Below are positions 1 through 9,807 of a DNA stretch of 64,000 nucleotides, piece by piece. Below the pieces are notes generated by a model, which saw nothing but the letters and a program-made list of their open reading frames with translations, did not search any database and was not told the DNA's origin. Origin of the DNA: Planctomycetota bacterium (GTDB lineage: Bacteria; Planctomycetota; UBA1135; UBA2386); assembly GCA_016794425.1 (NCBI GenBank), contig JAEUHR010000020.1:1-64000 (forward strand), given 5' to 3'. Numbering within the stretch: the stretch's first letter is position 1; each line of letters begins with the position of its first letter. A program made the translations under genes and the position numbers.

Positions 1-1273
1 GCGCCGGGGCCGCGGGCTGCGGCGCCGCGGGCGGCGCCCCGGCTGCGCGCACCGACGGTGCGGCCGCGGGCCGCGCCGGACCGGCCGGCGCGGCGGTGCC
101 GTGCGCGCGGACTTCGGCGAGCAGGTCGGCGACGGTCGGCAGCACGGCGGCCTGCGCCATGCGCACCAGCGCCACTTCGAGCACGACGCCGCGGTCCTCG
201 AGCCGGCGCAGCCGTTCGCGGCCCAGCACGCCGGCGGCGACCATCGCGTCGAGCTGGTGCAGTTCGGCGCCCGCGGCCAGCGTCTGCAGCCGTTCGCGCA
301 GCGACCCGGACAGCGGCACCAGGCCCGAGTCGGCGCCGTCGACTTTCAGCAGCAGGAGCCAGCGCAGCGTCTCGACCAGCTCGCCGAGCGCCTCGCGTTC
401 GTCGGCGCCGCGCTGCTGCAGTTCGCGCGCGAAGTGCAGCGCCGCGCGCGCATCGCCCTGCAGCAGGCTGGCGACGACCTCGACCGTGGCGTCGGTGCCG
501 ACGCGCGCGACCATCGCGCGGTAGGCGGCGCGGTCGAAGCCGGTGCCCTGTTCGCGCAGGATCGGCAGGATCCGTTCGAGTGCGGTCTCGGCGTCGCGCA
601 CGCCGCCGCGCACCGACGCGGCGATCTCGTCGAGCACTTCGCCCTGCACCTCGACCTGTTCGCGCGCGGCGATCATCTGCAGGCGCTTCTTCAGGTCGTC
701 GTCGCCGACGCGCCGGAACAGCAGCACCTGGCAGCGCGAGCGGATCGTCTCCGGCACCTTGTGCAGTTCGGTGGTCGCCAGCACGAACACCACCTGCGGC
801 GGCGGTTCCTCGAGCGTCTTCAGCAGCGCGTTGAACGCCGCCTTGCTGAGCATGTGCACCTCGTCGAGGATGAACACGCGGTAGCGCGAGCGCATCGTCG
901 CGAACGCGGTCTGCTCGCGCAGCTGGCGCACGTCGTCGACGCCGTTGTGCGACGCCGCGTCGATCTCGACCACGTCCGGGTTGCTGCCGTCCTGGATCGA
1001 ACGGCACAGTTCACAGGTGCCGCACGGCTCGGCGGTCGGGCCCTGCACGCAGTTCAGGCAGCGCGCGAGGATGCGCGCCGACGTCGTCTTGCCGACGCCG
1101 CGGCTGCCCGAGAACAGGAACGCGTGCGGCACGCGCTGCTGCTGCAGCGAAAGCCGCAGCGACTGCAGCACGTCGTCCTGGCCGACGACCTCCTGGAACG
1201 TCTGCGGCCGGAACCGCCGCGCGACGACCTGGTACGGTTCGTTCTCTGCCTTGCTGCCGCGCGACGCCGCCAT
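1..1273 (-). CDS. dnaX: DNA polymerase III subunit gamma/tau, 3' part cut by window edge
   Basis: Clamp-loader ATPase that loads the sliding clamp and bridges the replisome. The frame reads from an ATG at 1273 to the window edge with no stop, so about 424 N-terminal residues are present. I see the Walker A GSRGVGKTT (about residues 45-53), the four-cysteine zinc module (CLNC ... CGTC ... C, about 64-80), and a DEVH Walker B (FILDEVHML), followed by the sensor region and domain III. The end in the window is Ala/Pro-rich, as in the linker that precedes the tau-specific part; the C-terminus lies outside. It is divergent from the TraB-like gene across 151 bp. Identity is clear from the order of motifs. 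Confidence 0.96.
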   Translation of the reverse strand, partial: MAASRGSKAENEPYQVVARRFRPQTFQEVVGQDDVLQSLRLSLQQQRVPHAFLFSGSRGVGKTTSARILARCLNCVQGPTAEPCGTCELCRSIQDGSNPDVVEIDAASHNGVDDVRQLREQTAFATMRSRYRVFILDEVHMLSKAAFNALLKTLEEPPPQVVFVLATTELHKVPETIRSRCQVLLFRRVGDDDLKKRLQMIAAREQVEVQGEVLDEIAASVRGGVRDAETALERILPILREQGTGFDRAAYRAMVARVGTDATVEVVASLLQGDARAALHFARELQQRGADEREALGELVETLRWLLLLKVDGADSGLVPLSGSLRERLQTLAAGAELHQLDAMVAAGVLGRERLRRLEDRGVVLEVALVRMAQAAVLPTVADLLAEVRAHGTAAPAGPARPAAAPSVRAAGAPPAAPQPAAPA

Positions 1274-1334
1274 GCGGGGCAGCATGCCGGTTCGTGGGCG
1301 GACGGGGAAGGGTGCGCCGGCCGCGGCGCTCGCG

Positions 1335-1363
1335 CTGGCCCGGTTCGCGGCGCACGATAGCCT
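1335..1363 (+). promoter_or_regulatory. Candidate promoter CTGGCC-N17-TAGCCT for the TraB-like gene
   Basis: CTGGCC at 1335-1340 is separated by 17 bp from TAGCCT at 1358-1363. The same pair of hexamers with the same spacing stands before dnaE (17166-17194), which is why I report it although CTGGCC is a poor match to a sigma70 -35. The expected start site is near 1370, giving a leader of about 55 nt. Inferred from sequence only. Confidence 0.4.
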
Positions 1364-1424
1364 CGTTGCCCGGGGGACCACCCCCGCTCGTCCGTCACGC
1401 CGCCACCCGCACAGGAGTCACCCG

Positions 1425-2480
1425 ATGCACCGGCACCGTTCCCCGACCCGATCCACCTGCCGCGTCGTCGCGACCCTGATGCTCCTGCTGCTCGGCGCGG
1501 CCGCGGCACCGGCCCAGGACGCCAGCGCGGCGCCGCTGGCGAACCCGCGGCCGTTCCTGTGGCGCATCGACGGCGCGGTGCCGTCGTACCTGTTCGGCAC
1601 GATCCACCTGCCGGACGATCGCGCGACCGACGTGCACCCGGAGGTCGAACGCGCGCTGGCGGCGAGCGACGCGGTGTTCACGGAGCTGGCGATGGACCAG
1701 ATGGTGTCGCCGCAGCTGCTCGCCGCGATGCAGCTGCCGGACGGCCAGACGCTGGCCGACGTCGCGCCGGCTGCGCTGGTCGAACGCGTGCGGCGGCGGC
1801 TCGGCGTGCGCGACGGCGCACCGTCACCGCTGCTGTCGATGCGGCCGTGGGTGCTGTCGATGCAGGTGATGCTGCAAGGGCGCATGGGCACGGGCGACGC
1901 GCTCGACATGCAGATCTGGAAGGACGCCAAGAGCGCCGGCAAGGACACAGGCGGTCTCGAGACCGTGGCCGAACAGCTGGCGGTGTTCCAGGACCTCGGG
2001 CTCGACGGCGAAGTCGGCCTGCTGACGGTCACGCTGGACGTGCTCGACGACTTCGAGCGGCGCGGCCAGGACCTCTGCAGCGAGATGCTGGGCGCCTACT
2101 GCAGCGGCGACACGGCGCGGCTGCTCGCGTTCTTCGAGCTGATGAACGGCGAGGGCAGCCCGTGGCAGGCGCTGAGCCGCACGCTGCTGACCGACCGCAA
2201 CCTGCGCATGGCCGAACGCATCGACCGCATGCTGCACGACGCGCCGCAGCGGCGTTTCGCGTTCGCGGTCGGCGCCGGCCACCTGGTCGGCGCGACCTCG
2301 ATCGTCGACCTGCTGCGCGCGCGCGGCTACACGGTGACACGCGTGCCGGAGTCGCTGGCCAACGTCGACGAAGAACTCGAACTGCTGCAGCGCGAGGTCG
2401 AGCAGCGGCAGGCGCGCATCCGGGCGCTGCAGGAACGGCGCCGCGAGCTGGCCACGCCGGCGCCGCGCAAGGCCGGCTGA
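1425..2480 (+). CDS. TraB/GumN (Tiki-like) family secreted protein
   Basis: Protein of 351 residues starting at an ATG preceded by AGGAG (1413-1417). A signal peptide of about 30 residues ends near AAAPAQDA, so it is exported. The body carries the two family signatures: GTIHLPDD near residue 60, and VGAGHLVG near residue 280, each holding the GxxH that is metal-binding and catalytic in characterised TraB/Tiki relatives. The last 35 residues are a charged, Glu/Arg/Gln-rich coiled coil, an unusual tail for this family. The longer upstream reading frame would overlap dnaX antisense and lacks a signal peptide, so I rejected it. Substrate unknown; a proteolytic or regulatory role in the periplasm is inference. 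Confidence 0.8.
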   Translation: MHRHRSPTRSTCRVVATLMLLLLGAAAAPAQDASAAPLANPRPFLWRIDGAVPSYLFGTIHLPDDRATDVHPEVERALAASDAVFTELAMDQMVSPQLLAAMQLPDGQTLADVAPAALVERVRRRLGVRDGAPSPLLSMRPWVLSMQVMLQGRMGTGDALDMQIWKDAKSAGKDTGGLETVAEQLAVFQDLGLDGEVGLLTVTLDVLDDFERRGQDLCSEMLGAYCSGDTARLLAFFELMNGEGSPWQALSRTLLTDRNLRMAERIDRMLHDAPQRRFAFAVGAGHLVGATSIVDLLRARGYTVTRVPESLANVDEELELLQREVEQRQARIRALQERRRELATPAPRKAG

Positions 2481-2491
2481 CGGCGCGGGCG

Positions 2492-4432
<1,941 letters not shown>

Positions 4433-4480
4433 TCGGGGCGAACAGTATGCAGGCCGGGCGGCCGCGGCGCGATGCCGTCG

Positions 4481-4509
4481 TTGCACCGCTGGCGGCAGCG
4501 CGCTACAAC
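4481..4509 (+). promoter_or_regulatory. Sigma70-type promoter for tRNA-Ser(GGA) and SRP RNA
   Basis: TTGCAC at 4481-4486, a 17-bp spacer, then TACAAC at 4504-4509. The predicted start near 4516 gives a 50-nt 5' leader to be removed by RNase P. It lies in the 133-bp gap between the divergent ABC-F start and the tRNA. Confidence 0.65.
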
Positions 4510-4565
4510 CGCCGCCCCATTCTCCGCCCAGGCGCCCCGTTCGCGGGTCGAGCAAGCGGCTGCGT

Positions 4566-4656
4566 GGAGAGGTGACCGAGCGGCTTAAGGAGCTCGCTTG
4601 GAAAGCGAGTGCAGCCCACAAGGTTGCCGGGGGTTCGAATCCCCCCCTCTCCGCCA
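4566..4656 (+). tRNA. tRNA-Ser(GGA), CCA encoded
   Basis: The acceptor arms GGAGAGG (4566-4572) and CCTCTCC (4646-4652) pair fully, followed by G73 and an encoded CCA (4654-4656). The anticodon stem CTCGC/GCGAG frames the loop TTGGAAA, with anticodon GGA at 4600-4602, reading UCC and UCU. A long variable arm and the T loop GGTTCGAATCC are present, as expected for a class II serine tRNA. Confidence 0.97.
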
Positions 4657-4670
4657 GTCTTCGCACGGCT

Positions 4671-4795
4671 CGCGAAGGTGGGGTCCGCCGGGTCCCGAGC
4701 AAGGGGGCGGCGTGAACCTGGTCAGGTCCGGAAGGAAGCAGCCATAAGCGTGCAGCTTCTTGTGCCCGGGGTGCCTGGTGGGTTCCACCTTCGCG
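4671..4795 (+). ncRNA. ffs: Signal recognition particle RNA (bacterial small, 4.5S type)
   Basis: Targets ribosomes with nascent membrane proteins to FtsY and SecYEG together with Ffh. The universal domain IV core is seen at 4720-4743: GGTCAGGTCC, a GGAA tetraloop (4730-4733), then GGAAGCAGCC, matching the 4.5S RNA sense strand. The ends pair over 11 bp (4671-4681 with 4785-4795). Size of about 125 nt fits a hairpin-type SRP RNA without Alu domain. It starts only 14 bp after the tRNA-Ser CCA, so both are probably cut from one precursor. Exact ends are estimated from the terminal helix. Confidence 0.93.
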
Positions 4796-4846
4796 GGCCG
4801 TGTGGTTTTCCTCGCGTGGCTGCGCGCCCGGCGAACCGGCCGCGGC

Positions 4847-7800
4847 TCACTTCGCGCGCGCCGGCGCGAGCAGGCACAGCGCGAGCATCGCGGTCGTGAA
4901 CACGCGGCCGCCCTCGGCCGACCAGACGCCGATCGGGTCCCACGAGCCCGCGGCGTTGCCGTCGCGGCACTGCGCGCGCACCAGTTCCGCGAGCAGGCGC
5001 CGGCGCCACTCGGGTGCGGCCTTGCCGCCGTGGCGCGCCAGCGCGTGGCTCGCCCAGTACCAGTAGCACTCGTCGATCGTCGCCTTGGCGGGATCCCACG
5101 CGGGCGGCTGCTGCGCCAGCACGCCGACCGTCGCCTGCAGGATCGGCTTCACCTTCGGATCCTGGCCCAGCAACTGCCGCGCGAACAGGGCGGCGGCAGC
5201 CAGCGTCGGCACGCGCTCCGGCGGGAACCGCCGCATGTGCTCCTGCGAGTCGCGCGAACTGGATTCGCCCAGCTTGGTGTAGCCGTGGTTGCCGCTCGGA
5301 TCCGACACCTGGTCCAGCCAGATGGCGGCGAGGTGCAGCGCGTCGGGATTCTGCCGCAGGCCGGCGTCGCGGGCCGCGACGCAGGCCTCGGTGCACCAGA
5401 CGGTCAGCGGCGTCGAGTTGTCGTTGGTGCGCGGCAGGTAGTGCCACACCGCGTAGGGGTTGCGGTGGCTCTCGAGGTAGTCGACACCCGCCTGCGCGGC
5501 CTGCCGGCAGCGCTCGTCACGGCTGAACACCGCCGCCTCGACCAGCGCCAGCACGGCCAGCGCGTGGTCGTAGATGCGGCGGTCGTTCAGGTCGCGCACC
5601 AGCAGACCGTTGCCCATGTTCTGCTGCCGCAGCAGCCAGTCGAGCCCGCGGCGGAACGCGTCCTTGTGCTCGCCGTGCCGGCTCGTGTTGCCGCGCGCAC
5701 CGAGGGCGAGCAGCGCGAGCGCGGTGACGCCGACGTCGTGCTGGACTTCGGCGCCGCCGGTGCAGGGAGCGCCGCCGGTGTCGTGCTTCATGAACTGGCC
5801 GGCGTCCCAGCGCCCGTCGGCGTCCTGGTGCTGCACGAGCCACTTCAGCGCCGCGTCGGCAGCCGCCAGCGCCGGCGGTTCGAGCGCCGCCGCGCGGGCG
5901 GCCCGCGGCGACACCGGCACGTCGACCGCGGCCTCGGCCGCGCCGGCGCCCGCCGCCGCACCGGCGGGGGCCGCCTGCCACATGCCGGCCAGCACGCGTT
6001 CGACGTAGCGCGCCCGGATCGCCGCCGGATCCGAGGGGTCGAGCTTGCCGGTGATCGTCAGGTTGCGCAGCAGCACGGGCGTGCTGCTGCGGACGGCCAA
6101 CACGATCGAACCGCCGAGGCAGTTGCCCACCGACGGCAGCGTCGCAGTCTGCTTGCCGTCCAGGCTGACGGTCACGGTCTTGGCGCCGTCGTGCACGATG
6201 CTGAGCCGGTGCGGCACGTCGATGACGTAGGTGCGGTTGCCCGAGGCGTCCTGGATGCCGGTCGTACCGTCGGCGATCGACAACGCGCCGCTCGGCGCCA
6301 CGATCAGGTAGCGACCCGGCGCGACGCAGAACATCAGCAGGAACCAGCTGTGCTCGCCGTCGATCTGGAAGTCGCACTCGATCTGGTGCGGCCCGACCAC
6401 CGGCATCGCCCAGCGCAGGAAGCCTTCGCCGATCACGCCCCAGTGCGGGCCCATCGGCTGCACCGCCGCCGGCCCGTCGTAGGCGATGCGGCCCTCGGCT
6501 TCGTGCGAGAACGGCGCGTCGGGCCAGACGGTGAAGTCCGCCGCCGGCGCCGCGACCGGATCCGCGTAGGCGACACGCACGCGGCCGTCGGGCAGCGCCG
6601 TCACCTCACCGTGGATGCCGAGCGTCTCGGCGTCGTCGAGCGCGAAGGCGCGCTCGGCGAGCGCGCGCGAGAGTTGTTCGCAAGCCTGCTTGCGCCGCGC
6701 GAACAGCGGTCCCGACCGGCGCGTCGCCGCCAGCAGCTCGGTGAGCGCCGTTCGCGCCGCGGCCGGGTCGGTCGGCATCGTCATGCGCTGGAACCGCTCC
6801 AGCGCCTCGGCCTCGCGGCCGTAGTCGGCACCGAGTTCGACGGCCAGGTCGGCGCGCAGGTCGGCGACCCGGCTGTAGTCCTTGGCCAGCAGCTCGGCGT
6901 ACTCGGCGCGCGGCTGGCCGCTGAACCAGCGCAGCACGGCCTCCTTCCAGCAGTTGGCGAACGCGAACGCCTTCGCGCGCAGGCCGTGCGCGAGCAGCAC
7001 CTGCGGCGTGATCGGCACCAGCGTCTCCTGGCCCTTGCCGGCCAGCACGACACCATCGCCATCGGCGCGAACGAACTTGCCGGTGACCGTTCCGACCTGG
7101 GCGGTGCCGCGCTTCTGCACGTCGGCCACCAGAGCCTGGCGCAGGTCGATCAGCTCCTGCACGACCGCCCGCACGCGGCGCAGCCGGGCGTCGTTGGCGG
7201 GATCGCCGCCGACGCGGGCCGGCAGCAGGCCCGCGGCGCGTTCGTACTCGCCGCGCGAGCAGGTGCGGTAGATGCCCTCGACGCGCGCCGCGAACTCGTC
7301 GTCCTGCCACGCCAGCAGCGCGAAGTCGAACTCGACCGGCGGCGGCATCGCATGGCGCTCGAGCCCTTTGCCGCTGCCGAGGTCGACACCGACGCCGAGC
7401 CGGGCCGAGAACAGCGCACCCAGCCATGCTCGCCACTTCGCATCGAGCGCCGCGACCGCATCCGGCGACGCGAGGCCGAACGCGTCCTGGAACGCCTGCA
7501 GCCCGCTGGCGCCCGACTGGACCGCCTTGAAGTAGCGCACGAACCCGTCGCGGTACGCACCGCCGTCGCCCTCGTGCAGGAAGCGCACGACCATCTCCGA
7601 CTGCGCGTAGAACATCGACAGCACGTCGTTCGCAGGCACGCCGGCACCCGCGTGGCGCCGCGCCATCTCGACGACCTGTGCGTAGCTCTCCGGCACCACG
7701 AGGTCACCGAGCGGCAGCAGCAGCTTGCGGGCCTCGGGGTGCGCGAACGCGTAGAGCAGCGCGTAGACATGGTGTTCGATCAGCGGCGGCTCGCGCAGCG

Positions 7801-8410
7801 ACCGTGCCACGTGGGTCGACGAGGCCCGGTACTCGGCGAGCCCCTCGTCGAACCAGATCGGTTTCGGCATCGCGCCGGTCGTGCTGTACGCGTGCTGCAG
7901 CGCGTGCACGACCTCGTGCAGCAGCGAGTGCCGGTCTTCGCTGCCGTCGCTGGAGCCGAAGCCGGCGCGGTATGTCACTGCGAGCCGCAGCTGGTGGTTG
8001 TAGTGCGCGAGGCTCTGGTGCAAGCTCGGGTCGCTGGTGGCGCGCGCGTAGTCGTCGTAGAGGCCACGGCTGCCGAGGATCGCGATCGCGATCTGCTCGG
8101 CGCCGGCCCGCATCGTCAGGCCATTGGGCTGGCAGTAGGTCTCGTCGAACACGCGCAGCAGCTCGTTCAAGTGCGGCAGCACCGGGTTCACGACCGCCTG
8201 CAGCCGCTTCTCCTCCTCGGTGCGCACCAGCGCCTGCACGAAGAACAGGAACGGCGGTTTCTTGGCCGCGACGTCCAGCGTCACGTCGCGGAAGAACGGA
8301 TGCTTCGCGAGCGCCGCGGACAGCTGGACCTGGAACGGGGTGGGCGCCTGTGCCGGCAGCAGTGCCGCGACGCAACCGACCGACAAGCCCAAGCGAGAGA
8401 GACGAGCCAT
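4847..8410 (-). CDS. Giant secreted HExxH metallopeptidase-like protein with C-terminal alpha/alpha-toroid repeats
   Basis: Protein of 1187 residues with a short signal peptide (cut near LLPAQA) and a strong GGAGGA ribosome site before the ATG at 8410. The N-terminal third carries HEVVH at residues 165-169 and, 20 residues on, WFDEGLAEY, the arrangement of a gluzincin zinc site (two His plus a downstream Glu). A middle part around residues 650-800 looks like a beta-rich concanavalin-like domain. The last 320 residues hold repeats of the prenyltransferase/squalene-cyclase toroid type, such as WLVQHQDADGRW and WLLRQQN, without a recognisable DxDD cyclase site. Such toroid domains are common in secreted planctomycete proteins of unknown role. 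Peptidase activity is plausible from the motif but unproved; substrate unknown. Convergent with the SRP RNA gene. Confidence 0.8.
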   Translation of the reverse strand: MARLSRLGLSVGCVAALLPAQAPTPFQVQLSAALAKHPFFRDVTLDVAAKKPPFLFFVQALVRTEEEKRLQAVVNPVLPHLNELLRVFDETYCQPNGLTMRAGAEQIAIAILGSRGLYDDYARATSDPSLHQSLAHYNHQLRLAVTYRAGFGSSDGSEDRHSLLHEVVHALQHAYSTTGAMPKPIWFDEGLAEYRASSTHVARSLREPPLIEHHVYALLYAFAHPEARKLLLPLGDLVVPESYAQVVEMARRHAGAGVPANDVLSMFYAQSEMVVRFLHEGDGGAYRDGFVRYFKAVQSGASGLQAFQDAFGLASPDAVAALDAKWRAWLGALFSARLGVGVDLGSGKGLERHAMPPPVEFDFALLAWQDDEFAARVEGIYRTCSRGEYERAAGLLPARVGGDPANDARLRRVRAVVQELIDLRQALVADVQKRGTAQVGTVTGKFVRADGDGVVLAGKGQETLVPITPQVLLAHGLRAKAFAFANCWKEAVLRWFSGQPRAEYAELLAKDYSRVADLRADLAVELGADYGREAEALERFQRMTMPTDPAAARTALTELLAATRRSGPLFARRKQACEQLSRALAERAFALDDAETLGIHGEVTALPDGRVRVAYADPVAAPAADFTVWPDAPFSHEAEGRIAYDGPAAVQPMGPHWGVIGEGFLRWAMPVVGPHQIECDFQIDGEHSWFLLMFCVAPGRYLIVAPSGALSIADGTTGIQDASGNRTYVIDVPHRLSIVHDGAKTVTVSLDGKQTATLPSVGNCLGGSIVLAVRSSTPVLLRNLTITGKLDPSDPAAIRARYVERVLAGMWQAAPAGAAAGAGAAEAAVDVPVSPRAARAAALEPPALAAADAALKWLVQHQDADGRWDAGQFMKHDTGGAPCTGGAEVQHDVGVTALALLALGARGNTSRHGEHKDAFRRGLDWLLRQQNMGNGLLVRDLNDRRIYDHALAVLALVEAAVFSRDERCRQAAQAGVDYLESHRNPYAVWHYLPRTNDNSTPLTVWCTEACVAARDAGLRQNPDALHLAAIWLDQVSDPSGNHGYTKLGESSSRDSQEHMRRFPPERVPTLAAAALFARQLLGQDPKVKPILQATVGVLAQQPPAWDPAKATIDECYWYWASHALARHGGKAAPEWRRRLLAELVRAQCRDGNAAGSWDPIGVWSAEGGRVFTTAMLALCLLAPARAK

Positions 8411-8492
8411 GCTTCCTCCGGCCGGGAAGGCTAGGAACGCGGCCTGCCGTCCACAAGCACACGGCGCGGTTGCCGCGCGCGCCGGCGCCGCG

Positions 8493-9662
8493 TCAGTGCA
8501 GCAGGCGCGCCGGCAGATCGACCGCGGCGCCGACGAACTCGCGCGGCAGGTGCGCCGGCAGCAGCGTCGTCACTTCGTAGACCGAGCCGCCGGCCGGCAC
8601 GCGCTCCTCGGCGCGCACCAGCTCGGCGCCCTGCCGGCCGAGCAGCACGACCTCGTCGCCGACCGCGGCGTCGGGCACGTCGGTCGCGTCGACCACGGTC
8701 TGGTTCATGCTGATCCGGCCGGCGATGCGCACGCGCCGGCCGCGCAGCAGCACTTCGGCGTCCTGCCAGGTCGCGCGCGACAGGCCGTCGGCGTAGCCGA
8801 TCGGCAGCAGCGCGAGCCGCGACGGCCGCCGGCAGACGAACGTCGCGCCGTAGCCGACCGTGTCGCCGGGCGCGGCGTCGCGCAGGCCCTGCACGCGCGC
8901 CTTCAGCGCCAGCGCCGGCGCGAGCCGCAGGTCGCTGCGGCCGCCGAGCGGATCGAAGCCGTACAGGCCGCCGCCGATGCGCACCGCGTCGAGGCGCGCC
9001 TCGGGCAGCAGCAGCGTCGCCAGCGAGTTCGCGGCGTGGCGCAGCGGCGCGCCGAGGTCGCGCACGGCGGCCAGCGCGCGGCCGAACGCGGCGAACTGCT
9101 GCCGCATCGCCGGCAGTTCGTGCGGCTCGACGCCGGCGAAGTGCGTGAACACGCCCGCCAGCGCGAGGCGGCCGCGCTGCTGCAGATCGCGCACGAACGC
9201 GGGCAGCTCGTCGGCCGGCACACCGTGGCGGCGCATGCCGGTGTCGACCTCGACGTGCACGCGCGGCGCGCGGCCACGCGGCTGCGGCCGTTCGGCCAGC
9301 GCGCGCGCCAGTTCGGCCGAGCCGAGGCCCGGCATGAGGTCGAGTTCGACGACGGCGCGCGCGTCGGCGCCGTCGAGCGGGCCCAGTACCAGGATCTCGG
9401 CGGTCACCGCCGCCGAGCGCAGCGCCTCGGCCTCGCGCACGTTGGCGACGCCGAGCGCCGACGCGCCGGCGGCGAGCGCCGCGCGCGCGACCGGCACCGC
9501 GCCGTGGCCGTAGGCGTTGGCCTTGACGACCGCTATCAGCCGGCAGCTGCGGGGCAGTACGGAACGGAACGCGCGCACGTTGTGCGCGACCGCTTCGAGG
9601 TCGACCTCGATCCACGCCGCCGCACCAGCGCCGGCGCGCAGTTCGATCGGTATCCGCCGCAT
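8493..9662 (-). CDS. alr: Alanine racemase
   Basis: PLP enzyme converting L- to D-alanine for peptidoglycan. The 389-residue protein from the ATG at 9662 has the usual length. The PLP lysine is in AVVKANAYGHG (Lys47), and the C-terminal beta domain holds GYGATF with the catalytic tyrosine and RISMNQTVVD with the second active-site loop. The frame is open to 9725, adding 21 residues that fit no family member, so I chose the internal ATG; the ribosome site before it is weak. It is divergent from the prolyl oligopeptidase across 145 bp. Its product feeds the cell-wall pathway whose genes lie at the other end of the window. Confidence 0.95.
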   Translation of the reverse strand: MRRIPIELRAGAGAAAWIEVDLEAVAHNVRAFRSVLPRSCRLIAVVKANAYGHGAVPVARAALAAGASALGVANVREAEALRSAAVTAEILVLGPLDGADARAVVELDLMPGLGSAELARALAERPQPRGRAPRVHVEVDTGMRRHGVPADELPAFVRDLQQRGRLALAGVFTHFAGVEPHELPAMRQQFAAFGRALAAVRDLGAPLRHAANSLATLLLPEARLDAVRIGGGLYGFDPLGGRSDLRLAPALALKARVQGLRDAAPGDTVGYGATFVCRRPSRLALLPIGYADGLSRATWQDAEVLLRGRRVRIAGRISMNQTVVDATDVPDAAVGDEVVLLGRQGAELVRAEERVPAGGSVYEVTTLLPAHLPREFVGAAVDLPARLLH

Positions 9663-9807
9663 GTCCTGACCGCGCGCGCACCATAACGAGGCCAGGCCGC
9701 GGCACGCAGCGGAATCCGGCGCCACAGCTCACCGCCGCGCACCGTGCGACGTGTCAGTCGTGCCCACATGCGGCGCGTCCGCTAACCTCGTCGACCCCAG
9801 GATCCCC

